Shown: positions 1 through 8,208, counted from the first letter of the stretch. The stretch: DNA of 60,743 nt from Acidobacteriaceae bacterium (GCA_003131315.1 PKUV01000029.1:14798-75540), one strand, 5' to 3'. The notes: generated by a model not told the origin, from the sequence alone. Program-made: numbers and translations.

Positions 1-25
1 GACGGGCGAGGACGCCCGTCCCCAC
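1..25. repeat. GACGGGCG/CGCCCGTC palindromic repeat
   Basis: A short inverted repeat (GACGGGCG / CGCCCGTC) followed by a direct repeat of GTCCCCACAC. The same palindrome recurs in the window at 11261-11312, 12742-12800 and 38491-38520, always between genes, so it is one copy of a dispersed family. Confidence 0.7.
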
Positions 26-45
26 ACAACCTGTCCCCACACGAG

Positions 46-150
46 CTAAGCTTTCGACTTCTTGAACTCGTCGAACGCATCCAGGAACCGGTCAATGTCT
101 TGCTTCGACAGGGCGGGTGGCCCGTCCAAGCTCCGCTTGAGCGGGGCCTT
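46..150 (-). pseudogene. 3'-end remnant of a second class V aminotransferase copy
   Basis: Read on the minus strand, 111 to 46 encodes LSKQDIDRFLDAFDEFKKSKA and a TAG stop. The intact aminotransferase at 1074-2369 ends LSKQDIDRFLDALDEYKKSKV and TAG. The DNA of 43-111 matches 1071-1139 with about seven differences, including the CGAGCTA just after the stop. Upstream of position 111 the match fades (only a few shared residues to about 150), and there is no start or body of the enzyme. It is a truncated, diverged duplicate of the gene's 3' end, separated from the intact copy by the zeta-type toxin pair. Confidence 0.75.
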
Positions 151-266
151 TGACTTCTCGCACCGCCGCCAGCTATCCCACGCCGCTCTCGACCGTCCAA
201 GAGTCTCGGCTACCATTCCGGCGCAGCGAACTTGAGAAAAGTCCGCATCGGAGTATTCTAGTAATC

Positions 267-410
267 ATGGCTGGAAAGTGGCTGGAGATCGCGCAGAAGA
301 TGGCCCAGGCCGCCCGCGCTGGTCTGGCTATCGAAAGAAGGCGGCTGCAAGAAATTCTCGCAGAGCGGCAACGGAAGCAACTTCCACCGTCCAGCCAATC
401 GTCGCGTTGA
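267..410 (+). CDS. small antitoxin-like protein upstream of the zeta kinase
   Basis: A 47-residue protein starting MAGKWLEIAQKMAQ, basic and predicted mostly helical. Its stop (TGA 408-410) overlaps the TTG start of the kinase at 407, a TTGA overlap typical of translational coupling. Position and size suggest the antitoxin of the downstream toxin-like kinase. It does not obviously resemble the epsilon antitoxin, so the function is inferred from context only. The ATG at 267 is chosen because it opens the helical segment; a longer in-frame ORF from about 150 has low-complexity, unconvincing sequence. Confidence 0.6.
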   Translation: MAGKWLEIAQKMAQAARAGLAIERRRLQEILAERQRKQLPPSSQSSR

Positions 411-982
411 GCCCTCCAACGCTTACTTTTGTCGCTGGAGCGAACGGCTCTGGAAAAAGCACCCTGACGCGCTGGAATTCTGAGCTTTTCCGCGAGATTC
501 CAGTCCTCGATCCCGACGCGATTGCAAGGACGCTCCAGCCAACAGCGGCTGCGGCGTTTCCGATTGCTGGCGTCCGACAGGTTCTGAAGTCTGCGCACGA
601 GCATTTAAGAAGAGCCGAAAGCTTTGCTATCGAGACCACACTCGCTGGGAAAAACTACCTGCAAATGATGATCGACGCGCGACTGCTCGGCTTCGAGATC
701 GTGCTCGTTTACATCGGAACAGAGAACGTTGAAATCAATCTGGCGCGAATCAGAAATCGGGTGCTCGCGGGCGGTCACGATGTCCCGGAAGATGACGTGC
801 GACGCCGCTACAAACGGAGCCTCGCAAATCTACCGGTTGCCATAAAACGCGCAGACCATACCATCCTGTTCGATAACTCGGCAGAAAGCGGATATCGTCT
901 GATTGTGATTCTCAGTTCCACTGAAAATGAGTGGCTGGAAGCGCCACCAGCTTGGGCTGCGGCAGTAAAGCCCCAGATCTGA
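407..982 (+). CDS. zeta toxin-type P-loop kinase
   Basis: A 191-residue protein of the zeta toxin/AAA_33 kinase fold. The Walker A motif GANGSGKST is at residues 11-19, followed by a DPDAIA segment near residue 35 and the RVLAGGHDVPEDDVRRRY segment (around 120-140) typical of zeta-like proteins. Known zeta toxins phosphorylate UDP-N-acetylglucosamine and block peptidoglycan synthesis; whether this one does is not shown. The TTG start at 407 is preferred because it overlaps the stop of the 47-residue protein and sits just before the first beta strand (LTFVAGA). The pair lies between two copies of an aminotransferase 3' end. Confidence 0.75.
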   Translation: MSPPTLTFVAGANGSGKSTLTRWNSELFREIPVLDPDAIARTLQPTAAAAFPIAGVRQVLKSAHEHLRRAESFAIETTLAGKNYLQMMIDARLLGFEIVLVYIGTENVEINLARIRNRVLAGGHDVPEDDVRRRYKRSLANLPVAIKRADHTILFDNSAESGYRLIVILSSTENEWLEAPPAWAAAVKPQI

Positions 983-1073
983 GAAACGTGCCGACGATAT
1001 TTTTGACAGCTATAGGAGATAGATCCGGGCCACTTCACTTTATTCCGGAATTTATTGCCCACCCAAAACCGAG

Positions 1074-2369
1074 CTACACCTTCGACTTCTTGTATTCGTC
1101 CAAGGCATCCAGGAACCGGTCAATGTCTTGCTTCGACAGGTAGTAGGGCGTGGAGAGGCGCAGCTTGTGCGGGTCGGCTCCGCGGATGCGAATTTTCTTT
1201 TCCTTCCATAGCCAGTGCTCCAGATCCATCCGGACGATCGGCGGCACGTTCACGGTTGCAATTGCGCAGCGCATCGAGGCATCCGGAGAAGTCCATGACA
1301 CGGCGCCGCGCTTGATCATGGCCGCTAGAATGTAGTCGCAGAGCTGGCGGTGACGGCGTTCGATCCGGTCCATGCCGATGTCGTTAGCCAGTTGAATCGA
1401 GGCGCGCAATCCCCACAGGGCGGGGACGTTTGAACTGCCGATGCGCTGGAATCGTTCGGCGCGGATCTTCACGTCGTCCCAGCCTTCGGTGGCGATCGTG
1501 TTCCATATGCGGTCGATCATTTCGTCGCGGACGTAGAGAAAGCCCGAGCCTTTGGGCGATTGCAGCCACTTGTGCGGACTCGATGAATACAGGTCGCAGC
1601 CCAAGTCGTGCAGGTTCAGCCGCATCATTCCCGGAACGTGGGCTCCATCCACTGCGGAAATAATCCCTTTGCCGCGGGCCAGGGCACAAAGTTCCTTGGC
1701 CGGCAGCACCACTCCGGAAAATGTGCTGATGTGGCTAAAGAACAAAACTCGGGTGCGCGCGGTAATGGCGTCGCTGAACAGATTCAACACCTGCGCAGGA
1801 TTTTCGACCGGCCTCGGCAGCGTGATCTTCTTCACCACGATTCCGTAGCGCTTGGCGCGCAGATTCCACGGGTGCTCGCCTCCGGGATGCTCCTGGTCGG
1901 TCATCAGCACTTCGTTGCCGGGCTTCAGATCGACGCCGTTCGCGATGTAGCTGTTGGCCTCGGTGGCATTTCTTAGCAGCGCGATCTCGTCGCGGTTGCA
2001 GCCTACAAAGGCGGCCAGTGGATCGCGAAACTGGTTCCACGAGGCATATCCCCAGATCGGATAGTCCTCGGGATCGGACTCGTTCAGCTTCTCGCACGCC
2101 TCATAGCCTTCAAACACCGCGCGCAGCACGGGTGCCGGGCTCGATCCGACGGTGCCGTTATTGAGGTAGATCTCATCCGCGGGAATAAGGAACTGCTTGC
2201 GGAGTTCGCGCCAGTAGGCGTCTTCGTTCGAGTCGAAAAGGGAGTGCTCCGGCAGCTTTGAGGGCAGCGACTCAAGTTGCGCCCATAAATTTCCGCGCCA
2301 GGCCAAGCCGGCGCCTACGACGAGGGATGAAGCGAAAGACGACGAGAGAAAGCTGCGACGGTTCAACAT
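1074..2369 (-). CDS. Tat-exported class V aminotransferase family protein
   Basis: A 431-residue PLP-dependent fold type I enzyme (aminotransferase class V, isopenicillin N epimerase/cysteine desulfurase-like). The N-terminus MLNRRSFLSSS followed by a hydrophobic stretch is a twin-arginine signal peptide, so export as a folded holoenzyme is likely. NNGTVGSSP near residue 70, the DGAHVPGM segment (PLP-binding Asp region) and SSSPHKWLQSPKGSGF (Schiff-base Lys) are present. The substrate cannot be predicted. The 3' end is duplicated at 43-111. The ATG at 2369 precedes the Tat motif directly. Confidence 0.85.
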   Translation of the reverse strand: MLNRRSFLSSSFASSLVVGAGLAWRGNLWAQLESLPSKLPEHSLFDSNEDAYWRELRKQFLIPADEIYLNNGTVGSSPAPVLRAVFEGYEACEKLNESDPEDYPIWGYASWNQFRDPLAAFVGCNRDEIALLRNATEANSYIANGVDLKPGNEVLMTDQEHPGGEHPWNLRAKRYGIVVKKITLPRPVENPAQVLNLFSDAITARTRVLFFSHISTFSGVVLPAKELCALARGKGIISAVDGAHVPGMMRLNLHDLGCDLYSSSPHKWLQSPKGSGFLYVRDEMIDRIWNTIATEGWDDVKIRAERFQRIGSSNVPALWGLRASIQLANDIGMDRIERRHRQLCDYILAAMIKRGAVSWTSPDASMRCAIATVNVPPIVRMDLEHWLWKEKKIRIRGADPHKLRLSTPYYLSKQDIDRFLDALDEYKKSKV

Positions 2370-2507
2370 GCACGGTTCCGCCTTTCGAAAACGCTTTCCA
2401 AAATCGCGCCATAGTACACCGGCGGCGAGGGAAACGGAAAGGGAACTCGCGCGGGCGGTTCCGAGAAGAACCTCAGGGCTCGTGATGAAACTCCGGTCTC
2501 CAGCCCT

Positions 2508-2576
2508 CAGCGCCTGAAGGCGCTCTCATAACCCAGCATTTTCCGCATGCCTGAAGGCATGCCCTGATACGAACCG
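2508..2576. repeat. double-hairpin repeat (CCTGAAGG type)
   Basis: Contains GCGCCTGAAGGCGCTCTCATAAC and, after a spacer, GCATGCCTGAAGGCATGCCCTGATACGAACCG. The reverse complement of this arrangement occurs at 35176-35243 upstream of the EcsC-family gene. The CCTGATACGAA end is shared with the larger mosaic repeats at 22134-22256 and 48621-48771. Confidence 0.7.
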
Positions 2577-2723
2577 TACTCGGACCGCGGGCCGCTATGC
2601 ACAGACGCATGCGAAAAAGAACCTCAGCCGCTACTTTCTGTGAAAATAACGGGTAACTTTCCGGCGCGAGCCGGCGTCCAACTAGGTGGGAAACTCCGTT
2701 CGGTCTCGACTTGCTGTCGGGGG

Positions 2724-2729
2724 TATAAT
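2724..2729 (+). promoter_or_regulatory. probable -10 box (TATAAT) of the M48 protease gene
   Basis: A perfect TATAAT hexamer 35 bases before the ATG of the protease gene, in otherwise GC-rich DNA. No recognisable -35 lies at the usual spacing, so this is a tentative sigma-70-type promoter. Confidence 0.4.
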
Positions 2730-2764
2730 CGTGTCAGCCGACCGGGTTCCCACGGGGTGTCCAA

Positions 2765-4027
2765 ATGAAGTTCCATAAATTGTTGATTTCCTTGAGTTTA
2801 CTGGCGTTGATGGCGTTGCCGGCGCTGGCGCAGGATCAAACTTCCCAGACTCCAAACGCGCAGCCGCAAGCCTCGCAGCCGCAGACATCAAAGGATCAGA
2901 CCGCGCAGCCTCCGAGCACTCAGCCTTCAAGTGGCTCAACGACTGGCTCAACGCCGCCAGCCCCACCGCAGGATCCCTCGGCAACCCCCAGCTCGACTCC
3001 GACTCCGCCCGCGGACTCTTCGTCGAGCAGCAGCGACTCGGCCCCTAGTGGGCCGCCTCCCATCCAGGAGCCCGACGACAGCAAGGTCAAGCACAACGGT
3101 ACCAAGAGCGATGTGGACGCCATCGGCAACCGCAAGGTTGGCGGACGCGGCATGGGCAACTGGTACTCGCTCGAAACCGAAATCAGGATGGGCAAGCAAT
3201 ACGCGATGCAGGTCGAGCAAGGCGTGAAGCTCGTTCAGGACCCGGTCGTTACCGAGTACATCAACCGCATTGGCCAGAATCTGGTGCGCAATTCCGACGC
3301 GCAGGTGCCGTTCAGCATCAAGGTCATCGACTCCGACGAAGTGAACGCGTTCGCGCTTCCTGGCGGATTTTTCTATGTGAACTCCGGCCTGATTCTGGCG
3401 GCTGACGAAGAGGCCGAATTAGCCGGCGTGATGGCGCATGAGATCGCGCACGTTGCCGCCCGCCACATGACTCGTCAGATGACGCGCGCGCAGTGGGCGA
3501 ACATCGGCACCATTCCTCTGATCTTCATCGGGGGTGGCTTGGGCTACGGAATATACGAAGCTGCCGGCTTGGGCTTGCCGCTTACGTTCATGAAGTTCCA
3601 GCGTAATTTCGAAGCGGAAGCGGACTATCTGGGCCTGCAATACATGTATAAGACCGGATACGATCCGCAGGCTTTCATCAGCTTCTTTGAGAAAATTCAG
3701 GCGAAAGAAAAGAAGAAACCGGGCACGCTCGCCAAGGCCTTCGCTTCGCACCCGCAGACGCCCGACCGCATTGAGAAGTCGCAACAGGAGATCGCGACCA
3801 TTCTTCCGGCGCGCGCGCAATACGTCGTTTCCACTTCGGAGTTTGACGACGTAAAATCGCGGCTCTCCACCATCGAGAACCGGCACAAGGTCATCGAAGA
3901 GAAGGATGGGAGCCGTCCCAGCCTGCGCCGCACTTCAACCAGTGATAAGTCCGCCGGCACGGACAAGAGCGGCGACGACGATCGCCCGACGCTGAAGCGC
4001 CGGGACGATAATCCGAACCAGAATTAG
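2765..4027 (+). CDS. exported M48-family metalloprotease
   Basis: A 420-residue peptidase of the M48B (BepA/LoiP-like) type that probably works in the periplasm on outer-membrane protein quality control. Residues 1-22 are a signal peptide ending ALPALAQ. Residues 23-105 are a low-complexity Gln/Pro/Ser/Thr linker, unusually long for the family. The zinc motif HEIAH is at residues 225-229 and the third-ligand region FEAEADYLGL follows near 285. The C-terminal tail (from about 375) is charged, rich in Lys, Asp and Arg. The gene is monocistronic with its own terminator. Confidence 0.9.
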   Translation: MKFHKLLISLSLLALMALPALAQDQTSQTPNAQPQASQPQTSKDQTAQPPSTQPSSGSTTGSTPPAPPQDPSATPSSTPTPPADSSSSSSDSAPSGPPPIQEPDDSKVKHNGTKSDVDAIGNRKVGGRGMGNWYSLETEIRMGKQYAMQVEQGVKLVQDPVVTEYINRIGQNLVRNSDAQVPFSIKVIDSDEVNAFALPGGFFYVNSGLILAADEEAELAGVMAHEIAHVAARHMTRQMTRAQWANIGTIPLIFIGGGLGYGIYEAAGLGLPLTFMKFQRNFEAEADYLGLQYMYKTGYDPQAFISFFEKIQAKEKKKPGTLAKAFASHPQTPDRIEKSQQEIATILPARAQYVVSTSEFDDVKSRLSTIENRHKVIEEKDGSRPSLRRTSTSDKSAGTDKSGDDDRPTLKRRDDNPNQN

Positions 4028-4055
4028 CACCAACGGCAGATTGGGGAGATGATAA

Positions 4056-4085
4056 AAAACCGGCGGACAGCCCGCCGGTTTCTTA
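4056..4085 (+). terminator. rho-independent terminator after the M48 gene
   Basis: Stem AACCGGCGG / CCGCCGGTT with a short loop, flanked by an A-run before and TTTCTTATT after, 30 bases past the protease stop. Confidence 0.8.
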
Positions 4086-4102
4086 TTGGAGTCGTCATGC
4101 CA

Positions 4103-4254
4103 GTGTCGTGTCCCGTAAATCCGCGCCCTGAGTTTGGGCTGTCATCTTGAGCGAAGCGAAAGACCTGTGTATTACGAATTCAAGTACATAGGTCCTTCGC
4201 TTCGCTCAGGATGACAGTGTGGATTTATGCCTCGAACTTGCGGGACACTATACT
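4103..4254. repeat. nested long inverted repeat (TCATCTTGAGCGAAGCGAA type)
   Basis: Inner arms: CTGTCATCTTGAGCGAAGCG at about 4139 pairs with CGCTTCGCTCAGGATGACAG ending about 4218. Outer arms: TGTCCCGTAAATCC near 4110 pairs with GGATTT..GCGGGACA near 4221-4250. The ends face the convergent genes on both sides, so the hairpin could also stop transcription. No protein-coding content. Confidence 0.7.
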
Positions 4255-4268
4255 AGTCACCGCTGACG

Positions 4269-4619
4269 TTACGATCCCGCGGCCACCGACTTTACCGCGA
4301 TCGTGGTGCCGTCCACTTCTCCGGTCACCTTTGCCTTCGCTCCCGCCAGATCGTTCAGCTTATCGAGCGCAGACTTATCCGAGGTCTCCAGGGTGTAGAC
4401 TTTGTCCCCGACCACGAGCGCGTACTTCGATCCGTGCTTCATGCACGCGCGCGTACAATCCGCGGCCTTGCCGGCCATTTCATGTTTCGCCCCGCACATG
4501 GCGTCGCTCACTTCGCCGGTCAAGGTCTGGCTCTTACCGGCAGCCAGCGCTGGAACCGCCGCCAGCCCGACCAACATCTGCATTCCAAGAACCGCAGTCG
4601 CAATTCGATTAATTTTCAT
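4269..4619 (-). CDS. small exported protein, function unknown
   Basis: A 116-residue protein with a signal peptide (MKINRIATAV to LPALAAG). The mature part (about 90 residues) has a TLTGEVSDAMCGAKHEM start and a CTRACMKHGSKYALVVGDKVYTL core, resembling a small beta-barrel family often found exported in Acidobacteria. Three Cys and a His could bind a metal or form disulfides. The ATG at 4619 is chosen over an upstream in-frame ATG at 4685 because it begins the signal peptide. Monocistronic; role not known. Confidence 0.75.
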   Translation of the reverse strand: MKINRIATAVLGMQMLVGLAAVPALAAGKSQTLTGEVSDAMCGAKHEMAGKAADCTRACMKHGSKYALVVGDKVYTLETSDKSALDKLNDLAGAKAKVTGEVDGTTIAVKSVAAGS

Positions 4620-4776
4620 GGTGCTTTCTTCTCCTGTGAAACGGGGTAAGTTCAAAAAGTGATAGCCGCAAAGTGGACACTGCACGATCCCACGATCATC
4701 GTGTCAATATACAGATTCGCACGCAAGGCTCGGGTTACAAATATATTTTGTCCTTTCGGCCCCGCAGCGTTTAGCG

Positions 4777-6114
4777 CTACTGCTGCTTGAAACGGATCTC
4801 CACGTCCACGGTCTTGGCTTTCGCGTCCGGGGTTTCATGAATGCTCACGGCCCACCGCACGCCGCGGGGAACGAGTTGTCCGGTATCGTCCAAAAACTTC
4901 TTGGGATAGTCGGCGTTATAGGGCTGACCTTCGCGCAGGGTCCACGCGGCTCGCATGCGCGCTGTGGCCTGCGTGTCGAGTCCCAGGATCTCCAACTCTC
5001 CCATCCTGTAAAGGTCGCCTTCGACGACGTTCAGGTCGTAGTGCACGGTACTTTTCTCGTCGTCGAACTGGGTGTCGGGCTTGATCTGAACCGTCATGTA
5101 GCCGCGGCTGCGGTAAAGCTTGCTTACGTTTTCGATGTCGCGGAGAAGGCGCACGGCGTCGGCGGGCTGGCCGGGCGGCAAGTGGATGAGGGGCGCGACT
5201 TCGCTGGTGGTGATGGCGGAGGTGCCCTTCCAGTCGACGCTGGAAGTTGAATATATCTTACCCGGCCTTACAGGGACGATCGCATCCACCTTAAGTTCGG
5301 CGGGACCTTGCGCATCAGCCGCAGGAGAAGGTTGGGGCACCACACTCGCGTCTGACGACCCAAACGCGGCCTTCAAATATCCGCGCTGCAGATACACCGG
5401 CAGCAGGTCAAACTTAGCGAGGGCGCCGAGAGAAGAGCGCCCGTATTCTGCTCCCGTGATGCGGCGGGCTGCGGTTGTGAGTAGAGCCGTCTGCTCGGGC
5501 GAAGCTCCCGGGAATTCGAGGTCGCGAATCTGGATACTGACTTCCTCGACCCGATAAACGACTGCGGTCAGGGCGCCGCCCAATTCGTCTTCATTGCGCA
5601 GGAAATCTACCCGCCCTGGAAATTGCTTTTCGGTGAGGATGGCTTGCAGCGCCTCGGAAACCCGGTCTGGAAGATTGCCTGCAAGCGGCAGCAACTGCTT
5701 GAATAGCGGAACGCGGCGTTGCAAGGCGGTGCGGAGTTCGTCGTCGGTGAACCAGACGAAGTTTTCGAAGTGCGCGGGAACCAGCTTGCTCTTGTCGGTA
5801 TCCGCGAGCTGCAGTTCGAGTCTTACGCCCGTATCTGAAGAAGAATACGAATAGACAACGTTGCTGAACAGGCCGGAATCGCCCAGGCGCTGCACCGCCT
5901 CTTCGAAATCTCCGTCGGCGGCGTTCTGGCCGATCTGCAGGCCGCTCGCGGCGAGAATTTCTTTGTCGGTGTAGCGCGCCGTTCCCGTGACTTTCAGCGC
6001 GATGAGCTTGGAGGCGGCGCCGGAGGAAGCTTTGCCGCTGGTGGACTGCCTCTGGGCTGCGGCAGCCGAAAGAAGCAAGAACAAGAAGAGCACGAAACGC
6101 GTAACCCTGTTCAT
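4777..6114 (-). CDS. POTRA-domain outer-membrane assembly-like protein without a barrel
   Basis: A 445-residue protein with a signal peptide (MNRVTRFVLFLFLLLSAAAAQ). Repeated POTRA-like segments follow: LIALKVTGTARYTDKEI (about 37-110), a middle one near 195-290 and VEGDLYRMGELEILG near 360. BamA/TamA proteins carry POTRAs before a C-terminal 16-strand barrel, but this protein stops right after the last POTRA and has no terminal aromatic beta-signal. It probably acts as a periplasmic POTRA scaffold. Its ATG overlaps the LysR stop by 4 bases (6111-6114), so the two genes are translationally coupled. Confidence 0.75.
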   Translation of the reverse strand: MNRVTRFVLFLFLLLSAAAAQRQSTSGKASSGAASKLIALKVTGTARYTDKEILAASGLQIGQNAADGDFEEAVQRLGDSGLFSNVVYSYSSSDTGVRLELQLADTDKSKLVPAHFENFVWFTDDELRTALQRRVPLFKQLLPLAGNLPDRVSEALQAILTEKQFPGRVDFLRNEDELGGALTAVVYRVEEVSIQIRDLEFPGASPEQTALLTTAARRITGAEYGRSSLGALAKFDLLPVYLQRGYLKAAFGSSDASVVPQPSPAADAQGPAELKVDAIVPVRPGKIYSTSSVDWKGTSAITTSEVAPLIHLPPGQPADAVRLLRDIENVSKLYRSRGYMTVQIKPDTQFDDEKSTVHYDLNVVEGDLYRMGELEILGLDTQATARMRAAWTLREGQPYNADYPKKFLDDTGQLVPRGVRWAVSIHETPDAKAKTVDVEIRFKQQ

Positions 6115-7025
6115 TTGAATCGCTTCCCAGCCCCGGCCGTGGAAAAATTCTTTTGCTTTACCGCGATGTCCATAAAAGCCTTGGCGGCGCGGCTGAGCGA
6201 CTTGTCTTTGCGGAACACGATTGCGAGGTCGCGCCGGATTTGCGCGTCGGCGAACGCGATCGCAACCAGGACCTTGGCCCGAATGTCTTCCTCGATATTG
6301 GAGCGCGCGATAAATCCGACGCCAACATCGGCCGCCACAAAACGCTTCAGCAGTTCGCTCGAATCGAGTTCCATGGCGAAGTTCGGCTTCAAGTGGTGGT
6401 CATAGAACAGCGCATCGAGTGCGTCGCGGGTGTGGCCCAGTTTGGGCACGACCAGCGGATAGGTCGAGACTTCGGCCACGGTGACGCTCTTCTTCGCCGC
6501 CAGTGGATGACAGGGGGCTATGATCACGACGAGTTCGTCGCGATGAATCATCTGCGCTTCGAGCCGGTTGTCGGTTACGGGCAGCGAGACCACGCCAAAG
6601 TCCACCACGTTCTCGATGACCGACTCGAGAATCTTGGCGTAGTCGGAGCGCTTGATGCTCACGGCGACGTTCGGATAGTCGCGTTTGAATTGCGCGAACA
6701 CCTCAGGCAGGATGTGCAGGCAGGTGCCTTCATTTGCTCCCACGACAATTTCGCCGCGGGGCACGCGCTCGGTCTCGGCAATTTCGTTGAGGATTATCTT
6801 GCGCCGCTCCAGCGTCTCCTCGGAATACTTGAAAAACAATTTGCCGGACGCGGTGAGCGAAACGCGGCCTCCGGAGCGGTCGAGCAGGCGAGCGCCCACT
6901 TCTTCTTCAAGCGCCCGAATCTGGGAGGAGATGGCGGGCTGGGTGCGAAAACGCTTCTCCGCCGCGCGCGAGAAGCTGGAGAGGCGCGCCACTTCCAGGA
7001 AGATTTCGAGCTGATCGAAGTCCAT
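6111..7025 (-). CDS. LysR-family transcriptional regulator
   Basis: A 304-residue regulator. The winged HTH is at residues 1-60 (MDFDQLEIFLEVARLSSFSRAAEKR.. TQPAISSQIRALEEEVGARLLDR), followed by a periplasmic-binding-like effector domain from about 90. The helper helix and wing are intact. It overlaps the POTRA gene downstream by 4 bases, an unusual coupling for LysR genes, which normally diverge from their target. The 5' end and about 50 bases of upstream DNA are duplicated at 8131-8257 on the far side of a TA module. The effector is not predictable. Confidence 0.92.
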   Translation of the reverse strand: MDFDQLEIFLEVARLSSFSRAAEKRFRTQPAISSQIRALEEEVGARLLDRSGGRVSLTASGKLFFKYSEETLERRKIILNEIAETERVPRGEIVVGANEGTCLHILPEVFAQFKRDYPNVAVSIKRSDYAKILESVIENVVDFGVVSLPVTDNRLEAQMIHRDELVVIIAPCHPLAAKKSVTVAEVSTYPLVVPKLGHTRDALDALFYDHHLKPNFAMELDSSELLKRFVAADVGVGFIARSNIEEDIRAKVLVAIAFADAQIRRDLAIVFRKDKSLSRAAKAFMDIAVKQKNFSTAGAGKRFK

Positions 7026-7592
7026 CGTGTCGTCGGTTCATCACACTATCACGAGGGTGGCAGGATCGCCAAAGGCTCGGTCTTGGCTCTCAGCTCTTAA
7101 GAAAACAGATCACGCGTCGCAGGTTTTATGAAACCTCGACGCCGATTCGGAGAACGTCCTAGCCGTGGGGTGGCAGGGTGGGTAACCCCACCCCTCCCCC
7201 TTACCCCGGTCTATTGAAATCAATGCTTTAGCGGCATTTTCTTCGCAAAGTCTTGAGCGGTAAGATCTTACAGTCAAAGTCTTGAGCGCGTGGGACTTAG
7301 CCTCACGAAATCGTTGATTCTTTGGTCTCTCATTCGCAAAGTATTACGGATAAATGACTTATTTGCAAAGTATTCGGGAATAAGGGGTTAGGCGATAGCT
7401 GCGAGCTTCGGGCACCATATCCCTCTCTGCGATCACGGCCACGAAACGGCTACCGGAACCCGCTTCAAATTTTCAAAGAACGAGTCCTCTTGGAGCAACC
7501 CTTTGTCTGCTATGAATCTAGTTTAGCAGGCGGTGTCAAGACGTTAGGTTCTTGCGGGGGTGGAGGTCGGAGTCTAAACTGTGGGAGAGAGT
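7026..7592. other. 567-base intergenic region with imperfect tandem repeats
   Basis: No gene seen. Positions 7026-7075 are the LysR upstream region that is duplicated near 8209-8257. Positions 7228-7375 contain four spaced copies of a CAAAGT-centred motif: GCAAAGTCTTGAGCG, TCAAAGTCTTGAGCG, GCAAAGTATTACGG and GCAAAGTATTCGGG. The unequal spacing and absence of conserved repeats argue against CRISPR. Confidence 0.6.
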
Positions 7593-7853
7593 ATGGGGAC
7601 CAAGATCATAGAGGAACGGCAACAGGCGCACGCGCTGCTCGACATGCTGCCGCAGGAAAAGCTCACGGTTGTGCGCAGCTTGCTCGAAGTGATGGTGGAG
7701 CCGCTTTCACGCTCGCTGGCATCCGCACCCGTGGAAGAGGAAGAAGTCACGCCCGAAACAGCTGCCGCGCTTGACCGCGCCCGCGCTTCGCTGGCTCGCG
7801 GAGAGGGTATTGCGCACGAAGAAATCCTGCGCGAATTTGGCCTCGGTAAATGA
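7593..7853 (+). CDS. antitoxin of a RelE/ParE-type TA module
   Basis: An 86-residue acidic protein (MGTKIIEERQQAHALLDMLPQEKL..), helical at the N-terminus with an acidic middle (VEEEEVTPETAA) and the C-terminal helix GIAHEEILREFG seen in antitoxins that pair with RelE/ParE toxins. The ATG at 7593 follows a good GGGAGAG ribosome binding site; a GTG at 7581 is less likely. The stop overlaps the toxin ATG by 4 bases (ATGA), the classic TA coupling. Confidence 0.75.
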   Translation: MGTKIIEERQQAHALLDMLPQEKLTVVRSLLEVMVEPLSRSLASAPVEEEEVTPETAAALDRARASLARGEGIAHEEILREFGLGK

Positions 7854-8122
7854 CCCAACCGCAAGCGCCGGAGCGGATCGCCGTAGTGTGGTCCCCCGAA
7901 GCTCGCGCTGACCTTCGCGCAATAGTCCGCGACACCGCGATGCAAATTCTCCACTGTGTGGGTCGCTACCTGGCTAACCGCACGGGCGATGTGAAGAAGC
8001 TCAAGCCGCCGCTCAACGGTTTTCGGCTTCGCTGCGGCGACTATCGGGTGTTTTTCGACCAAAGGGACGAGCGCACAATCGACGTCACCGCTGTTCGCAA
8101 CCGCCGCGAAGCTTACCGGTAA
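7850..8122 (+). CDS. RelE/ParE-family toxin
   Basis: A 90-residue protein with the RelE/ParE fold: WSPEARADLRAI helix near residue 15, the strand GDVKKLKPP..FRLRCGDYRVFFD (about 47-72) and a C-terminal VRNRREAYR. RelE toxins cut mRNA in the ribosome and ParE toxins poison gyrase; the sequence alone does not separate them, although the R-GDYRV strand fits RelE-like members. The start overlaps the antitoxin stop. The module lies between the LysR gene and a truncated copy of its 5' end. Confidence 0.85.
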   Translation: MTQPQAPERIAVVWSPEARADLRAIVRDTAMQILHCVGRYLANRTGDVKKLKPPLNGFRLRCGDYRVFFDQRDERTIDVTAVRNRREAYR

Positions 8123-8130
8123 GCACTACT

Positions 8131-8208
8131 AAACGCTTCTCCGCTGCGCGGGAAAGGCTGGAGAGGCGCGCCACTTCCAGGAGGATTTTCGAGCTGATCG
8201 AAGTCCAT
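8131..8208 (-). pseudogene. 5'-end remnant of a duplicated LysR gene
   Basis: The DNA from 8131 to 8257 matches 6949 to 7075, the first 26 codons of the LysR gene and about 50 bases upstream of it. The remnant keeps ATG and MDFDQLE, then one inserted T shifts the frame. About 10 of the first 78 bases differ. Nothing of the rest of the gene remains. Together with the intact copy it brackets the RelE-type TA module. Confidence 0.8.

Larger units (their letters stand above)
2370..2764. other. intergenic region with a hairpin repeat and a -10 box
   Basis: No convincing gene. Positions 2508-2576 hold two small hairpins (GCGCCTGAAGGCGC and GCATGCCTGAAGGCATGC, then CCTGATACGAACCG) that recur in inverted orientation at 35176-35243. 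Further on lies the start region of the M48 gene, with a TATAAT at 2724-2729 as a probable -10 element; no good -35 is evident. Confidence 0.6.

Noticed and set aside
7228-7375. Possible CRISPR array
   Set aside because: Motifs are short, unequal and unevenly spaced, with no leader or cas genes.
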